Positions 53,307 to 64,000 of a stretch of 64,000 bases of DNA are shown piece after piece (position 1 is the stretch's first letter; every line of letters starts with the position of its first letter). This stretch comes from Boothiomyces macroporosus (lineage: Eukaryota > Chytridiomycota > Chytridiomycetes > Rhizophydiales > Terramycetaceae): contig JADGKB010000062.1 of the NCBI GenBank assembly GCA_027604185.1, forward strand, positions 1-64,000, given 5' to 3'. The notes beneath the pieces are model-generated. The model did no database searches and had not been told where the DNA came from. It was given only the letters and a program-made list of their open reading frames with translations. The translations under genes were made by a program, and so were the position numbers.

Positions 53307-56300
53307 TTATTCGAAAGAAAAAACCCATTCCAATAGTTGGTTGTCAGCTGGGGAGGGCTGAGGCTGTTCCTTTACTTCTGGGAACAGTTTGGCAATGAAT
53401 GGGTTTGAAGAATTCTTGATTTTGTCTTTATCAGAACCACCAACGGTTTCAAGAGCAAATATCGCTGCAAGGACTGAAACATTGCTATTGCTCAACGTAG
53501 GGAAGGTTTTCTATGATTAATGACTAATTACTGGAATCACGGATTCCTTGTGTATAATTTGGTGTAAGAGTGTCAAGACGGATTTCCATAAATTCTCTGC
53601 TTGTTCTTTTACAGCTTGATCTTTGGTCAACGCGAAAAAGGCCAACTTGGAGTATATTGAATTAATTGAATTCTTTCCGATTTGAACAACCACTTTTGGA
53701 ATATTTCTCACTAAGACTTCTTGTTTGATTATTTCCTTTGTTTCTCTTTTTTCAACGATTTCAGTCTCATTGGTGATATCTGTTTGTGATTGATTCATAA
53801 TTTCAACAGTTACTTTTCGATTACAAAACATAACCATTACATGATTATTCTCTGGTTTCAGAGTATCATTTAGATTAAATAAATTGTTCTTTTCAGAATC
53901 TATTGTTTGGTGGCTGTCTTGAGTTTCTACTGTTTCCCTGGAATTTGGCTTACTGGTACTGGATTCAATCTTTTCTGATTCTGCATGATCAGTTGTATCA
54001 ATAGGAATCCTAAATTTTTCTATTGAAATATCCCGAGCGAAATCAATAATCTCCAAAGGCAAGTTGTTCTGAGGATCAATGATTGGGAGATAAAGCCAAG
54101 TCATAAAGTAGAACTGCGTATCTGGTGAGATTTTGATCCCATTTTGCACTTCCTCTATTTTATCCTTGTAGCATCGTTGCAACCTCAAGAATCTGGTTAT
54201 TGACGAGAGATATCTTTCATTATACCCTATCGGCTTGCAGTCAAAAATATCTGTCAAAGACTTTCGATACATTCGAATATCATTAGTAGTGATTGAGTGT
54301 GAGCTGAAGCCCTTGTATTTTTCAGTAATGCTGTTTTCGTCCACAGCAAGCAAATCCACTGAATCAAAAATAGGGTCATCTTTTTCCATAGATTTGAAAT
54401 TATCCAGTTCAATTTGAATGCTAATTGGCACATCCTTATAACCGAGGTTCTCAGAGGTACTTGCAATTAGCTTGCATTGACTAAATTTGTAAACTTGATA
54501 GTAGATATCAAATTCACTGGTGAGCCTGTTTTCTACTTGCAAAGTTAGTTGCATTAAACTGGCGTGATATTTCTTTTCAATACTGCCTCCAACAACTGAC
54601 GTTTGCATAAATGATTGAAGTAAACCTTTGACGAAATTTGTAACGATAACGTACTTTGTGGAACCTAGAGAGTATGCTGTTCTGGCTTTGAAGCTGTCCA
54701 AGGCGATTGAATATTTTAAAACTGTGATCAAGTCCATGTGAGCCTTGTATTTGCTATCGAAAAGCAAATACCGAAGGTTTTCAGTAAGTGATTCAAGTTG
54801 ATTTGAAGAGTGATCACCCACAATCAATTTACATCTTAACAGAAGGAAATTTTTTAGCAAATGGTCAATGTTTGACTCCCAATAACTTGTAGACGCTACT
54901 TTTGCGAAATGGCTTTTTACGAAAATCATTTGTAAATTATCCATATGCTCATAGTGATGAAGTGCCCCTTTTTGACGGTGGAAATAATTATCTGCCGCAG
55001 CCCTGATCTCTGAACATTTGACGAGTGTTAATAATGCCATTGGATGATCATTCAACTTCTCTTGTACTTTTTGAAGGCATTTCAATGTATGTTTGAGGGA
55101 CTGATCATCTTGTCCAGAGTAGATTAGTATTTTAGCCATGGTGGTCAAAACTCCTGCATAGATCAAATTTGAATTGAATGAAGAATACTCTTCCTCTGCA
55201 GTTTTTGCAAGGGAGTACGCGAACAAGTATTTGCCCTCTGCAAAAAGCGACCTAATGATAACTTCTAAATTGGATATCAAAAAAGTCTTTCCAAGCTGAG
55301 AAGTAAGTGCATTGAAAATATTCTGTCTATGACGATCGCCTGATTTCAAAGTGCTTATTAACTTCCTGATTGATAAAGCCCTGATTGTTATTTAATATTT
55401 ACCATTTCAGGGAAGACTTGAACCGTTTTTGAATGAAAAATGTTTGAAGTAGGATATCAAATAACACGATTAACTGGTAGTAGTTAGTTACAATGATATC
55501 CAATTCTTTGTTATATTTTAAATCAATCTCATTTGTGTTTCCCGTATCCAGCTTTCCTTTAATAACAGTTTGAATTGTTTGGACATGTTTGAAAATAATT
55601 CCACGAATGCCCGTAATAATATCAAGCTGCCATCCATCATAGTCTAATTTTGGCAAATCAATTCGATTTGCTTCTGATTTGTAAGCTTCAAACTCGTCGC
55701 AAGGAGTAGTATTGTTTGAAATCTCTGCCAGTTCAAAAACTTTTAATACCAGCCGCATTCGCGCAATATCATAATCGATAATATATCTAGGGGTATTATG
55801 AAGTTTAGTTTTTTCTGAAAGTGGTGAAATTAACAACTGTTTCAAAACCAAAAAATGATTGCCTGTTAGTGGATAAGAGTTGTTTTCGAATTGAAACTCC
55901 ATCCCGCCATCGTCGATTTTCTTCTTTAAAGGATTTGCCTTTGACGCCAAATAGAGATGATTTATCCCCTCATTGATTAATCCTATTTGAACCAGTGCTT
56001 CCGATTTAATTATTAGCGTGGTACTGCACATTGGAATGGAGCACAAAACATTCTTCGAAACATAGTCTGCCACAGCCAACATTGGTAACGAAGCAGCTGC
56101 CATATTGTTTTGTATCAGCACATTGGACATGTAGTGAATATTTTCAACAAACTCTACAGGGTTGAGTTCATGCTTTAACATGAATAAACCATTGCTTGAA
56201 TATAAATTATCTACTTGAAAATCTACGTATTCCATGTAGTTTGTAGGATTTGGAATTGTGTAGTACAGGCATGCTATATTCAAATGCGCAGCTATCCATA

Positions 56301-59300
56301 TGCATTCCAACTGCTTATCAAAGTTTTTGCAGAAAGTGAATCTGCCGATCCTAACCAGCGCGTTCGAAGCTTGAATTGCAAGTAAGATACCACCTAACTT
56401 GTCAACAATGACCCTTGCATTTTCTTCAGAAAACCTAGATTTTGGGTTGATTTCAAGATAGTTTAGCAAACTTTTGAGTACCTTTGGTTTTCCAGTGAGA
56501 TGATCTAAACCTCTGGACCAAAAAGTAGCAGATCCAGCATGGTCACCAATTTCATGGAGGAAATTTCCAAATTCGAACGATGCCAATGCAGCCAAGGTGT
56601 AATTTGTCTCTTTGATTGATTTTGAAATCACGCACTCAAATGCGGTATATATTTCGGTATTTACAGCCGCATTTTCATGAAGTATGTGTCCTTGTAAATG
56701 GCATTCCAGCTGATACGCAGCAACTTTATATCTACAATAATAGAGTGCTTCTTCCGCCGGTCTATCTTCTCTGTAGTCTACTACTGGCTTTGAAATTAGT
56801 TCGTTGTTTTTTATGGCTTCTTGGCAATATTTTAGGAGTGGATTCAATAGAGAGTCCATTGCAGGACTAAAGTAATTCTGAACTTTTTTGGTAAAATTCA
56901 ACAATCGGTGATATTTGCCTGCAGTGTGTATAACTTCGATAACAAACAGGAGGAATTCGCTACAAAATGCCAGGTCAAATATTTGATGCTGATTGAACTG
57001 TTGTCTATCTGTCCAACTGCCGATAAACTGATCATGGGTAATTTCAAAGTAAGTTTGGACTGGAACCACTCCTTTTTTAGAAGAAGGGTAGGTATGTGAC
57101 TGCAAGAAAGTATTACCTTTCGGAACTTTTGAAATTTGAACTGCTTTTAAAGTATCAAGTATTACATTTCCTACCGTGATTAATCCTCTCCATAAAGTCT
57201 GTTTCCAAAATGGCAAGTCAAGCCTGCCGTTGTAGAACATAAATCTTAACGACACCCACAACGATTTCGAATATTTTATGATTTTCAATGGGTCGAACGA
57301 TCTACTAGCTATAACAATTGATTGAATAAAAGATTGTATCATATCCACTGCCTGAGTGTGCTGGCTTCCATTTGGATCAATTGAGCTTTCTTTCTTGTTT
57401 AATTGTTTTATCATAAAGGACGCACTAGACCTGAACTCTAACCATTCTACAAGCGAGTTTTCCTTGGAATCATTTAAATTGAATTGAAATAGTTTGGAAT
57501 CCTTTCTGTATTGAATAAAAAGAGCCTTTGCTCTAAAATATAGCAACGATGACCTCCAAGGGTTTTCATAATCGAGAATCAAGCGCAATCGTCGAGCATA
57601 ACATCTTCTATGCCACAAATAATAAAGTTTGGTATCTAGTACTTTAATCGCTTGGTCGACCCTATCCCTTTCCGTGTTTGACATTCCATTAAAGTATGCA
57701 TGTCTGTGGGTTGCTCTCTTTCGTTTGGCCAGTTGAATGGAGGTAAGCTCATTATCTGCGGCATCTTCATGATTGATGGCCGGAGGGCTGGCAGAGTTTG
57801 CTCTAGAAAGGTCTCTTTTTGGTGAGCCATTGGAGGAATTCTTTGGGCTGGCTGAATTGGCTCGAGATATATTCCCTCTTGGAGGAGTGCTTGGTGTGCT
57901 ATGCGGACGATCTCTTGAAGAGTGTCGTGATCCACTAGACCCACTGGTTAAAGATGGGGTAGTAGAATTTGGTCTAGAACCACCGATCTTTCTTTCTGGC
58001 GAAGGCTCGACAACCACTCTTCTTGTGTCATCCTTCTTGTCCACATCTCTTCCTCGCACATGGTCCCTGAAATTAAAGTATTTCTACCCGTGGTGTGCTT
58101 TTCCTTTAATAGAATCCATCAAGGCAGCTTTGTCCAAGGAAAATAGTTGCCTTCTCCTTCTTTTAATTATAATTTCTTTTTTGTGGTGAGAAACATCCTC
58201 AAGTAGCTCGTCCATTCTTGATATAATCTGACACCTGATTGGTTAGAAACAGTCACCTTCTATCCACCCAGTCCTCAAGCTCCAGACTTAATCGTATAGC
58301 AGTTTCTATCGAGTCTTTCTCTATACACCAAGAGACTATTCTCGTAACAATTTCCACATATCTTGGATTTTTGCGGAATTTGGTTAATTCTTGCATTGTA
58401 GTTTCTGGCCCAGCAGTAATAAATAGCGTAAAAATGTCTTTCAATGTTGTAGTGCTGTCTAATGTTTTTCTGGAGACATTCTTTTTTACATTTGGGTCGT
58501 TCATCAAAGATGGAGGTATTGCTTTATGTTTGACCATGAGTACCTCCATCAATTCGTAAAACATATCAAATTGCTTTCTATGAAACGATACTCCAAATTT
58601 ACTTGGTTTGGTAACTGCTAACCGTCCAAGGTAGCCAAATTCTGCAAGATAATTCGAAGAAGACCGTTTCGCCTTCCCTTTGTGAGGTTTGTATATGTAT
58701 CCAAGCAGACTCGTCTCCATCATGTTAGAGTTGATAATCTTAATATCCGCTGAATATGTGGAAATATTTATGAGTGAGTTTGTGTCATATGCTATTTGGG
58801 CTGCCAATGTGACATTTCCTAATTCTATCAATCTAGTAACCAAATGGAAGGTGACCGGAACCAAGAATTCTCTCAGCCCCTTTGATTTATCATTTTCAAA
58901 TGCACCTGATTGTTTTAGTAGTGTATCGTGACACTTTACTAGAATGTTCAGAATAAATGGGGTGTAAACGTCGGTTTTTAGGAATGGTAGTATTTCTTGG
59001 TACAGCTTCACTACACACAGGATTTCTAGCGTTGGTTGACCGGTATACTTTGCGCATTCACTAGCAATCAAAAAGTCCCTGCAAAGCTCGAATCGAAAAT
59101 ATTGCGAAAGTAGAACGCTGTTGGACTGGCCACTCTGGTTAAATTCAGCTTTTCGTAATTCAATATAATAAAAGAAACATTGAATAAATCCCCTAATAAT
59201 AGCTTGGTTTGTTGTACCGAGGGTTTTGTAGTTCATCTCAAAAATTGCTGTATTGTTGGACCCATCAAATTTATCATCCACAAAGTTACGCAGAGACTCC

Positions 59301-62300
59301 ACTGTGCATTTGCTTTTTATAAATTGGCCTTCTAAATTTTTCATTGCTTGATTAACGATTTCCCTGTCATCCATTCTTGAAGCAATGGACAAAACATAGG
59401 TCCAACATAAATTGATGCTCAAAGGTAAAGCGGCTACAATCGGGATGGAATTTGACTTTACTTTTGCGCCTGCTGTTGAATCTGCATATATATCTGGGTA
59501 TAGTGAAAAGGTTACATGGTATTTGCAATCCTTTTGCAATCCATACAGTGTCGCAGTCGAGTTTTGCAAAAGTGGACGCATAATACCTGCACCATTTACA
59601 TTACTTGCTTTGATGTTCTTGTCAGAGAAATTTCCAAAAACTTGATACCACTTATTTTCCCCGTCAATATTGGGAATAGCTACAGATATAGAGTTGGAAG
59701 TACGTCGAATGAAAGTTGGGGAGTTTGAATCAGCAATTTTTAATTGCTCGAATAAAACATTTTCCTGTCTTCTTCCCTCCTTCAGATAGTTCACCGCTTT
59801 CCGGAGAAGACGGCTTCGATCAGCAAATGGGATTCCCTTTCCATGCAGAATTGTTGATAACAGAAAAATTGAGCGTTTCACTGGATCGTCTCCGCAATAT
59901 TTTAGTAAGATAGCTTCATCCGGAGATTCGTAAGGAATGGCAAGATCCAGCTTCATATGCCGAAGTTTTAGCGTCTCCTCCTGCTTTTTTCTTAATTTAC
60001 AAAGATTTTCTTCATAGTCATGCTCTATTACGCATCGATAATAGAAACTAAGCACATCAACTTCCAGGCAAGCAAAGTCACGAATTACCTGGTCGCCTTC
60101 ACTTTCTGGATATATTTTGTGATAAGATGGGTCCGCAGTAATACAATCCTTTATATCCACAGCGCCTCCAATATTTATTTCTCTAGCCCTATTGATGTTT
60201 CCTAGACACTCTTTCAGTACGGTCATGGCTCTGTCGAATTCTCCCATGCACTCGTAGATTAAGGCAAGTTTTTGGGAAATCCCTACTCCTAGCACAATAA
60301 GATGGTGGTCTGTAAAGTAATGGAGTTTGCAAAAAATGGAGTGAATAAATCCAAGCACCAACATTATTGCATCGTCACTTTTTAGATGGTAGATTTTTGG
60401 TGAATCTAGTGTTGATTTGATATCTCTAAGAAATGGCTCCACGAAATTCCAAAGAAGCAGTGCTGAATCGATTATCAGGTATGGGGATTTAATCAGCAAT
60501 TCGTGGCTGTCTAAGCATTCCAAGATGGAATTACAGAATATTGCGATTGTATGTTGAACTTGCTCAGCCAATTCAAACCTTGATGCTCTAAAGTCACTAG
60601 GAGTAGCTCTTCCAGCCAAGTTTGATTGGAAAAACACTTTTCGATCTATTTGAAATGAGAGCAGAAACTTTGAAGCAGATAAACGCAGATTTGTTTCCAA
60701 AAAGAGCGGATGCTTGTGCTTCAAAGGGAAAGTATGAATAACTTCTACAATTTTTTCTAGCCTGGACCAACTTCGATAGGTGAATAGAAATTGCGATAAT
60801 TTAACAATATCGTAGATGTCAAATTTGCCAGGTTCGGTTCTGGGCACTTCAGTTTGATCACCTTCAAAGTGCTGTCTTTTTTCTTTAATTTCTGCTTTCG
60901 TAGAGAATGATCCACTAAGCAAGTTGAACGCTTTTTCTAATAACAAAGATACTATATATTCTTTCAATGTATTTTCGTCGACTTTTTCTGGAATTTTCAC
61001 TCTCTTTTCATGAGTCAACAGACCATCCAATATTCCAATAATTGCAGAGAACTGTTGGGCTGGTGTATTGAACAAGTTTAGCGCTGCGTTGATTTCTTCC
61101 CAGCAACCTTTCTTGATTTTCACATCTTCTGAATCCTCTTTGATTATTTTCTTTTTTTCTGATTTCTTTGCAGTTTCCCCATCTATTTTAACTTCTTCTT
61201 TTGTCCCATATTCACTTGTATCAAGATGAGTGCTCTCATCTAATGAAATATTATATTGAGAAATCAAACTGCGATATATTTCCAAGTGACGGCTGTCTTG
61301 GATTTGAAAGTTTACTGGAAATTTGAAAATGCTGTAAGAAAAAAGAAAGAAATCGGGCTTCCATCCTGAGATCGATTGCAATTGTTTTTTCCAATTGAAA
61401 TTTTCTACAAATGACATTGCGGTGATTGAAGAAGAATTGCTGATCAGCATTTTTACTGCCTCTTGAATGCTTGGCTTGGGACCAATCTTTGATTTGATAA
61501 TCGCCGATGCCAGGAATGTATCAATCAATTTGGTTACATCTGATAAACCCTCTTGGCTGGAAGTAGAAAACAAAGTTGATTTGGCCCTTAAAAATTCAAT
61601 TCCAACTTGATCTTCCGAGTCAATGAATATCCATCTGTACGATTTTAAAAGCATATAGATGTAAATGCTGGAAATTTCGGAAGTTTCATAGAGCGTTTGG
61701 GATTCAAGGAAATTTAGCACCCAGATTATGGACTCCTTTGCCTGATGTTAGTCAAACTCACCATTTTTGCTTTTCCAATACTGGTTAGAAATTTGGCGAT
61801 TTGGAAAATGTGATATACGGTCATTAAAATTGTCCATTTCATTGTGCTATCTTCGTGAGCGAAGCGATAGGTGTTTTCTTTTAATTTAGCAAGAACCTGC
61901 TCCACGTCGTCAACAGATTTCGAATGCCGAACGCTAAAATCAATATTGACTATAGCCAAAAACTCTACCACTATCTCACTGAAATATAGTTTTGCCTTGA
62001 TTTCGTGAATATCGATTGACTTTTCTGCTGTACCATCGGCTATAGGTGCAATCGCTGGCATCGCCGAGATGTAATTATCAATACAAGTGAAGCAGCTTTC
62101 AAAGGCTAAATTGTGGCATCCTTTGATTTCTAGCAGCTGATCCCCAAAGTCCAAACACTTCTGCAGAAAGACTTTTTTGTCCAAGTACTTTTTGTATTTT
62201 TCCAGACAGCCTAGAAACTGAAAGGTAATGATTCTATACTGGCTGGCATTTGTTCTCGATAAAACAGTTGTATGAAGTGATTTTAGTAGATATCGAGCTT

Positions 62301-62421
62301 CATTCTCGAACATGGTCAACAGCCCATCGGATGAAATGTACGAGTCGCTCAAGTTATCCCATCCCAAGTTATTCGGGTTGAGCTTGTCGTATTTCAACTT
62401 TGCGTTGTTGGTTTTTTTCAT
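53307..62421 (-). CDS. CFAP54: CFAP54-like axonemal central-apparatus protein
   Basis: About 3,002 aa in six exons with introns of 20, 22, 21, 22 and 21 nt (near 61741-61760, 58225-58246, 58071-58091, 55380-55401, 53497-53517); human CFAP54 has 3,096 residues. CFAP54 is part of the C1d projection of the central pair and is needed for flagellar beating. The protein is a TPR-like helical solenoid without catalytic motifs. The strongest similarity to CFAP54 is the segment GDHAGSATFWSRGLDHL and the following ASLPMLAVADYVSKNVL ... KSEALVQIGLINEGINHLYL. A Ser/Pro-rich disordered insert lies around residues 1,290-1,370. Assignment from remembered family pattern; another giant axonemal TPR protein (CFAP46) is the main alternative. 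It implies a motile flagellum. Confidence 0.75.
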
Positions 62422-62598
62422 GGCAAAAGAACTGGCGCGTTCAAACCGTGTTTACTGTATTTTCAAAGACAAAAGTCTACATTTCGATCACTGTGTTATG
62501 CTAGGGTGGCTCCATTCGTTGTTCTGGTGTCAACTGGCATGGACACTGCCCCTTTGATTTGTGTAACAGCATGACACTTGAAAAAAGTTTCACAGCAA

Positions 62599-64000
62599 AT
62601 GAGAAAGAAAGCCTGCGACTCTTGCAGGCAAAAGAAAAGGAAGTGTGATGGGCAAACTCCATGCTCATATTGTGTTAAAACAGCCCATCTGAATCCCACC
62701 AAACTTCCAAACTGTACTTATAATAAGCTTCAATCAACCAGTAACACTAAGCCTGCAACACCAACCACACCTCCATATGAAGATACAAATTATAATTACA
62801 AGTTGGTAGATTCGAAATCCCCGATTTCTAATATACTGCCGCTAAGTATGGAACTGGATTTGATTCGGCTGGGTGTATTGCTCAACCCTTTACTAGTGAC
62901 TCATTTGGACGATTTGCTTTGCATTTATCGGGACTTTAAAATATCAAATGTACTGCATCTTTCTATGTGTGGTAATTTATAGCTAACGCAAGGATTTGGA
63001 ATCATGTATTCAAATCAGACACTAGTAGCCCCTCAAATTACCAAAGAAACAATATCAAGAAGCTATATTACTGCTGCAAAAGCAATTTTGGATGATATAT
63101 CACCTTCGATTACTTTGGGGGTGGATTACTGTTTAGATTTAGTTAGGAGTTACATCATCATTGGAGTGTGCCAATTCGGGTTTCATGAAGTCGATGCAGC
63201 ATTAGAGTGCATGTTTACACTGCAGGAGCTCATTCCAAAGTTGGGGATATTTGAAGGGATTTTTGACGAGCAGAATAGCATGCTAGAAAGTGACAGACTA
63301 AGGAGACAATTATTGTGGCAAAGCTGCTTGTTAATAGATACGCTGGGTTCAAATGCCAGTGGACAGGACTTTTTCCTGGATGATAACCTGTTTGATTGGC
63401 GAATTCAGCCATCAATATCCTATTTTGTTGGAATATCCAAGGAAAACTTACGACCAATGAATCACCTGAACAGAATAAGACACAGTCTATGGACGGATGA
63501 AAAGGCTATCCACTTTCTTAACGGGATGTGCGACATTGGATTTGTATCAGTTGAGAATGACTTGCACTATCTCTCTCAATCAAGATTTGCAATCATCAAA
63601 AGTTTTAGAAGGGTTTTGCTATTCGCAAGAGCCTATGACAAGGGACTGGCGGAGCATATAGATTACCATTCCCTTCATTCAGAGTTACTAACTTGGATGA
63701 AAGATTTGCCCGCAGCCCTGAAGCCTGTTTCAAAACTGGAAATATATGCAACAACTATTCCTAGCCTGGAATCACCTAACGATGTCTGGGCACGCCACCC
63801 TACTGCTGTTCAAGATTATCTATTATTTCTTTCAGGCTTGGTCCATTTACACTTACCAGGAGTACAGGCGAATTCACAAATCCCATATTCCCTTGATTTG
63901 AATAATGCCACTCAGTTTAATTCCAAAGAGATTGTGCTAACGTGTTTCAATGTGCTTATATATATCATTGAAACAATGTACGCGTTTTCCGACAACAAAT
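62599..64000 (+). CDS. Zn2Cys6 transcription factor (partial at window end)
   Basis: Begins at ATG 62599 (MRKKACDSCRQKKRKCDGQ). The zinc cluster reads C-x2-C-x6-C-x5-C-x2-C with a long loop before the sixth Cys (LPNC), followed by a Ser/Thr/Pro linker. A 21-nt intron (about 62973-62993) restores the frame into a helical region typical of the fungal-specific transcription-factor domain (RRQLLWQSCLLIDTLGSNAS, QSRFAIIKSFRRVLLFARAY, LLTWMKDLPAAL). The frame stays open to base 64000, about 460 codons, so the gene continues beyond the window. Divergent from CFAP54 with 177 bp between. Zn2Cys6 regulators occur only in fungi and close relatives. Target pathway not inferable. Confidence 0.88.

Noticed and set aside
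1..64000. CRISPR arrays, rRNA, biosynthetic operons
   Set aside because: Genes have introns and eukaryotic families; the only regular repeats are the two minisatellites at 36.5 and 53.1 kb, which have no spacers.

Overview
The window comes from a flagellated (zoosporic) early-diverging fungus or close fungal relative. Fungal markers are a QRRRW chitin synthase, a Zn2Cys6 transcription factor and velvet-domain proteins. The flagellum is implied by an approximately 3,000-residue CFAP54-like axonemal gene. I cannot name the genus from sequence alone.

The most striking property concerns all regions: more than 70 introns can be placed by restoring conserved protein reading frames, and essentially all are 18-24 nt long (mostly 19-22), GT...AG, with a ttaat/ctaac-like branch motif a few bases before the acceptor. 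Typical fungal introns are 50-100 nt. Many apparent frameshifts or stops between open frames are therefore introns. Several 21-nt introns carry no stop and are invisible in a plain ORF scan, so protein lengths given here are estimates.

Region 1 (1-14.7 kb) is gene-poor and AT-rich. It holds a head-to-tail array of eight small velvet-domain genes on the minus strand (175-191 aa each) with shared intron positions, in two subfamilies: three genes on the left and five on the right. It also holds a clear velvet exon relic near 4.4 kb, a possible second relic near 7.0 kb, and one unidentified two-exon coding segment at 5.3-5.7 kb.

Region 2 (14.7-32 kb) is compact. It contains a nuclear-type low-complexity protein, a PIG-N/Mcd4 GPI ethanolamine-phosphate transferase, a divergent unknown protein, a chitin synthase that converges to within 2 bp of a focadhesin-like HEAT-repeat gene, a Ran1/Pat1-like kinase, and a divergent HMG-box protein.

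Region 3 (32-49 kb) holds Vps8 (CORVET), malonyl-CoA decarboxylase with a PTS1-like end, a METTL23-like methyltransferase, a small unknown gene, a second Ran1-like kinase, a SENP8-like deneddylase, a RINT1/Tip20-like tether subunit, an LRR/F-box-like protein, a TBC/Gyp7-type RabGAP, a four-helix membrane protein and a coiled-coil (BAR-like) protein.

Region 4 (49-64 kb) holds a Set3-type PHD-SET protein with an Arg/Gly-rich tail, an Eco1/ESCO cohesin acetyltransferase, CFAP54 and, divergent from it, a Zn2Cys6 regulator that runs off the window end. No tRNA, rRNA, CRISPR or intact transposon was recognised.
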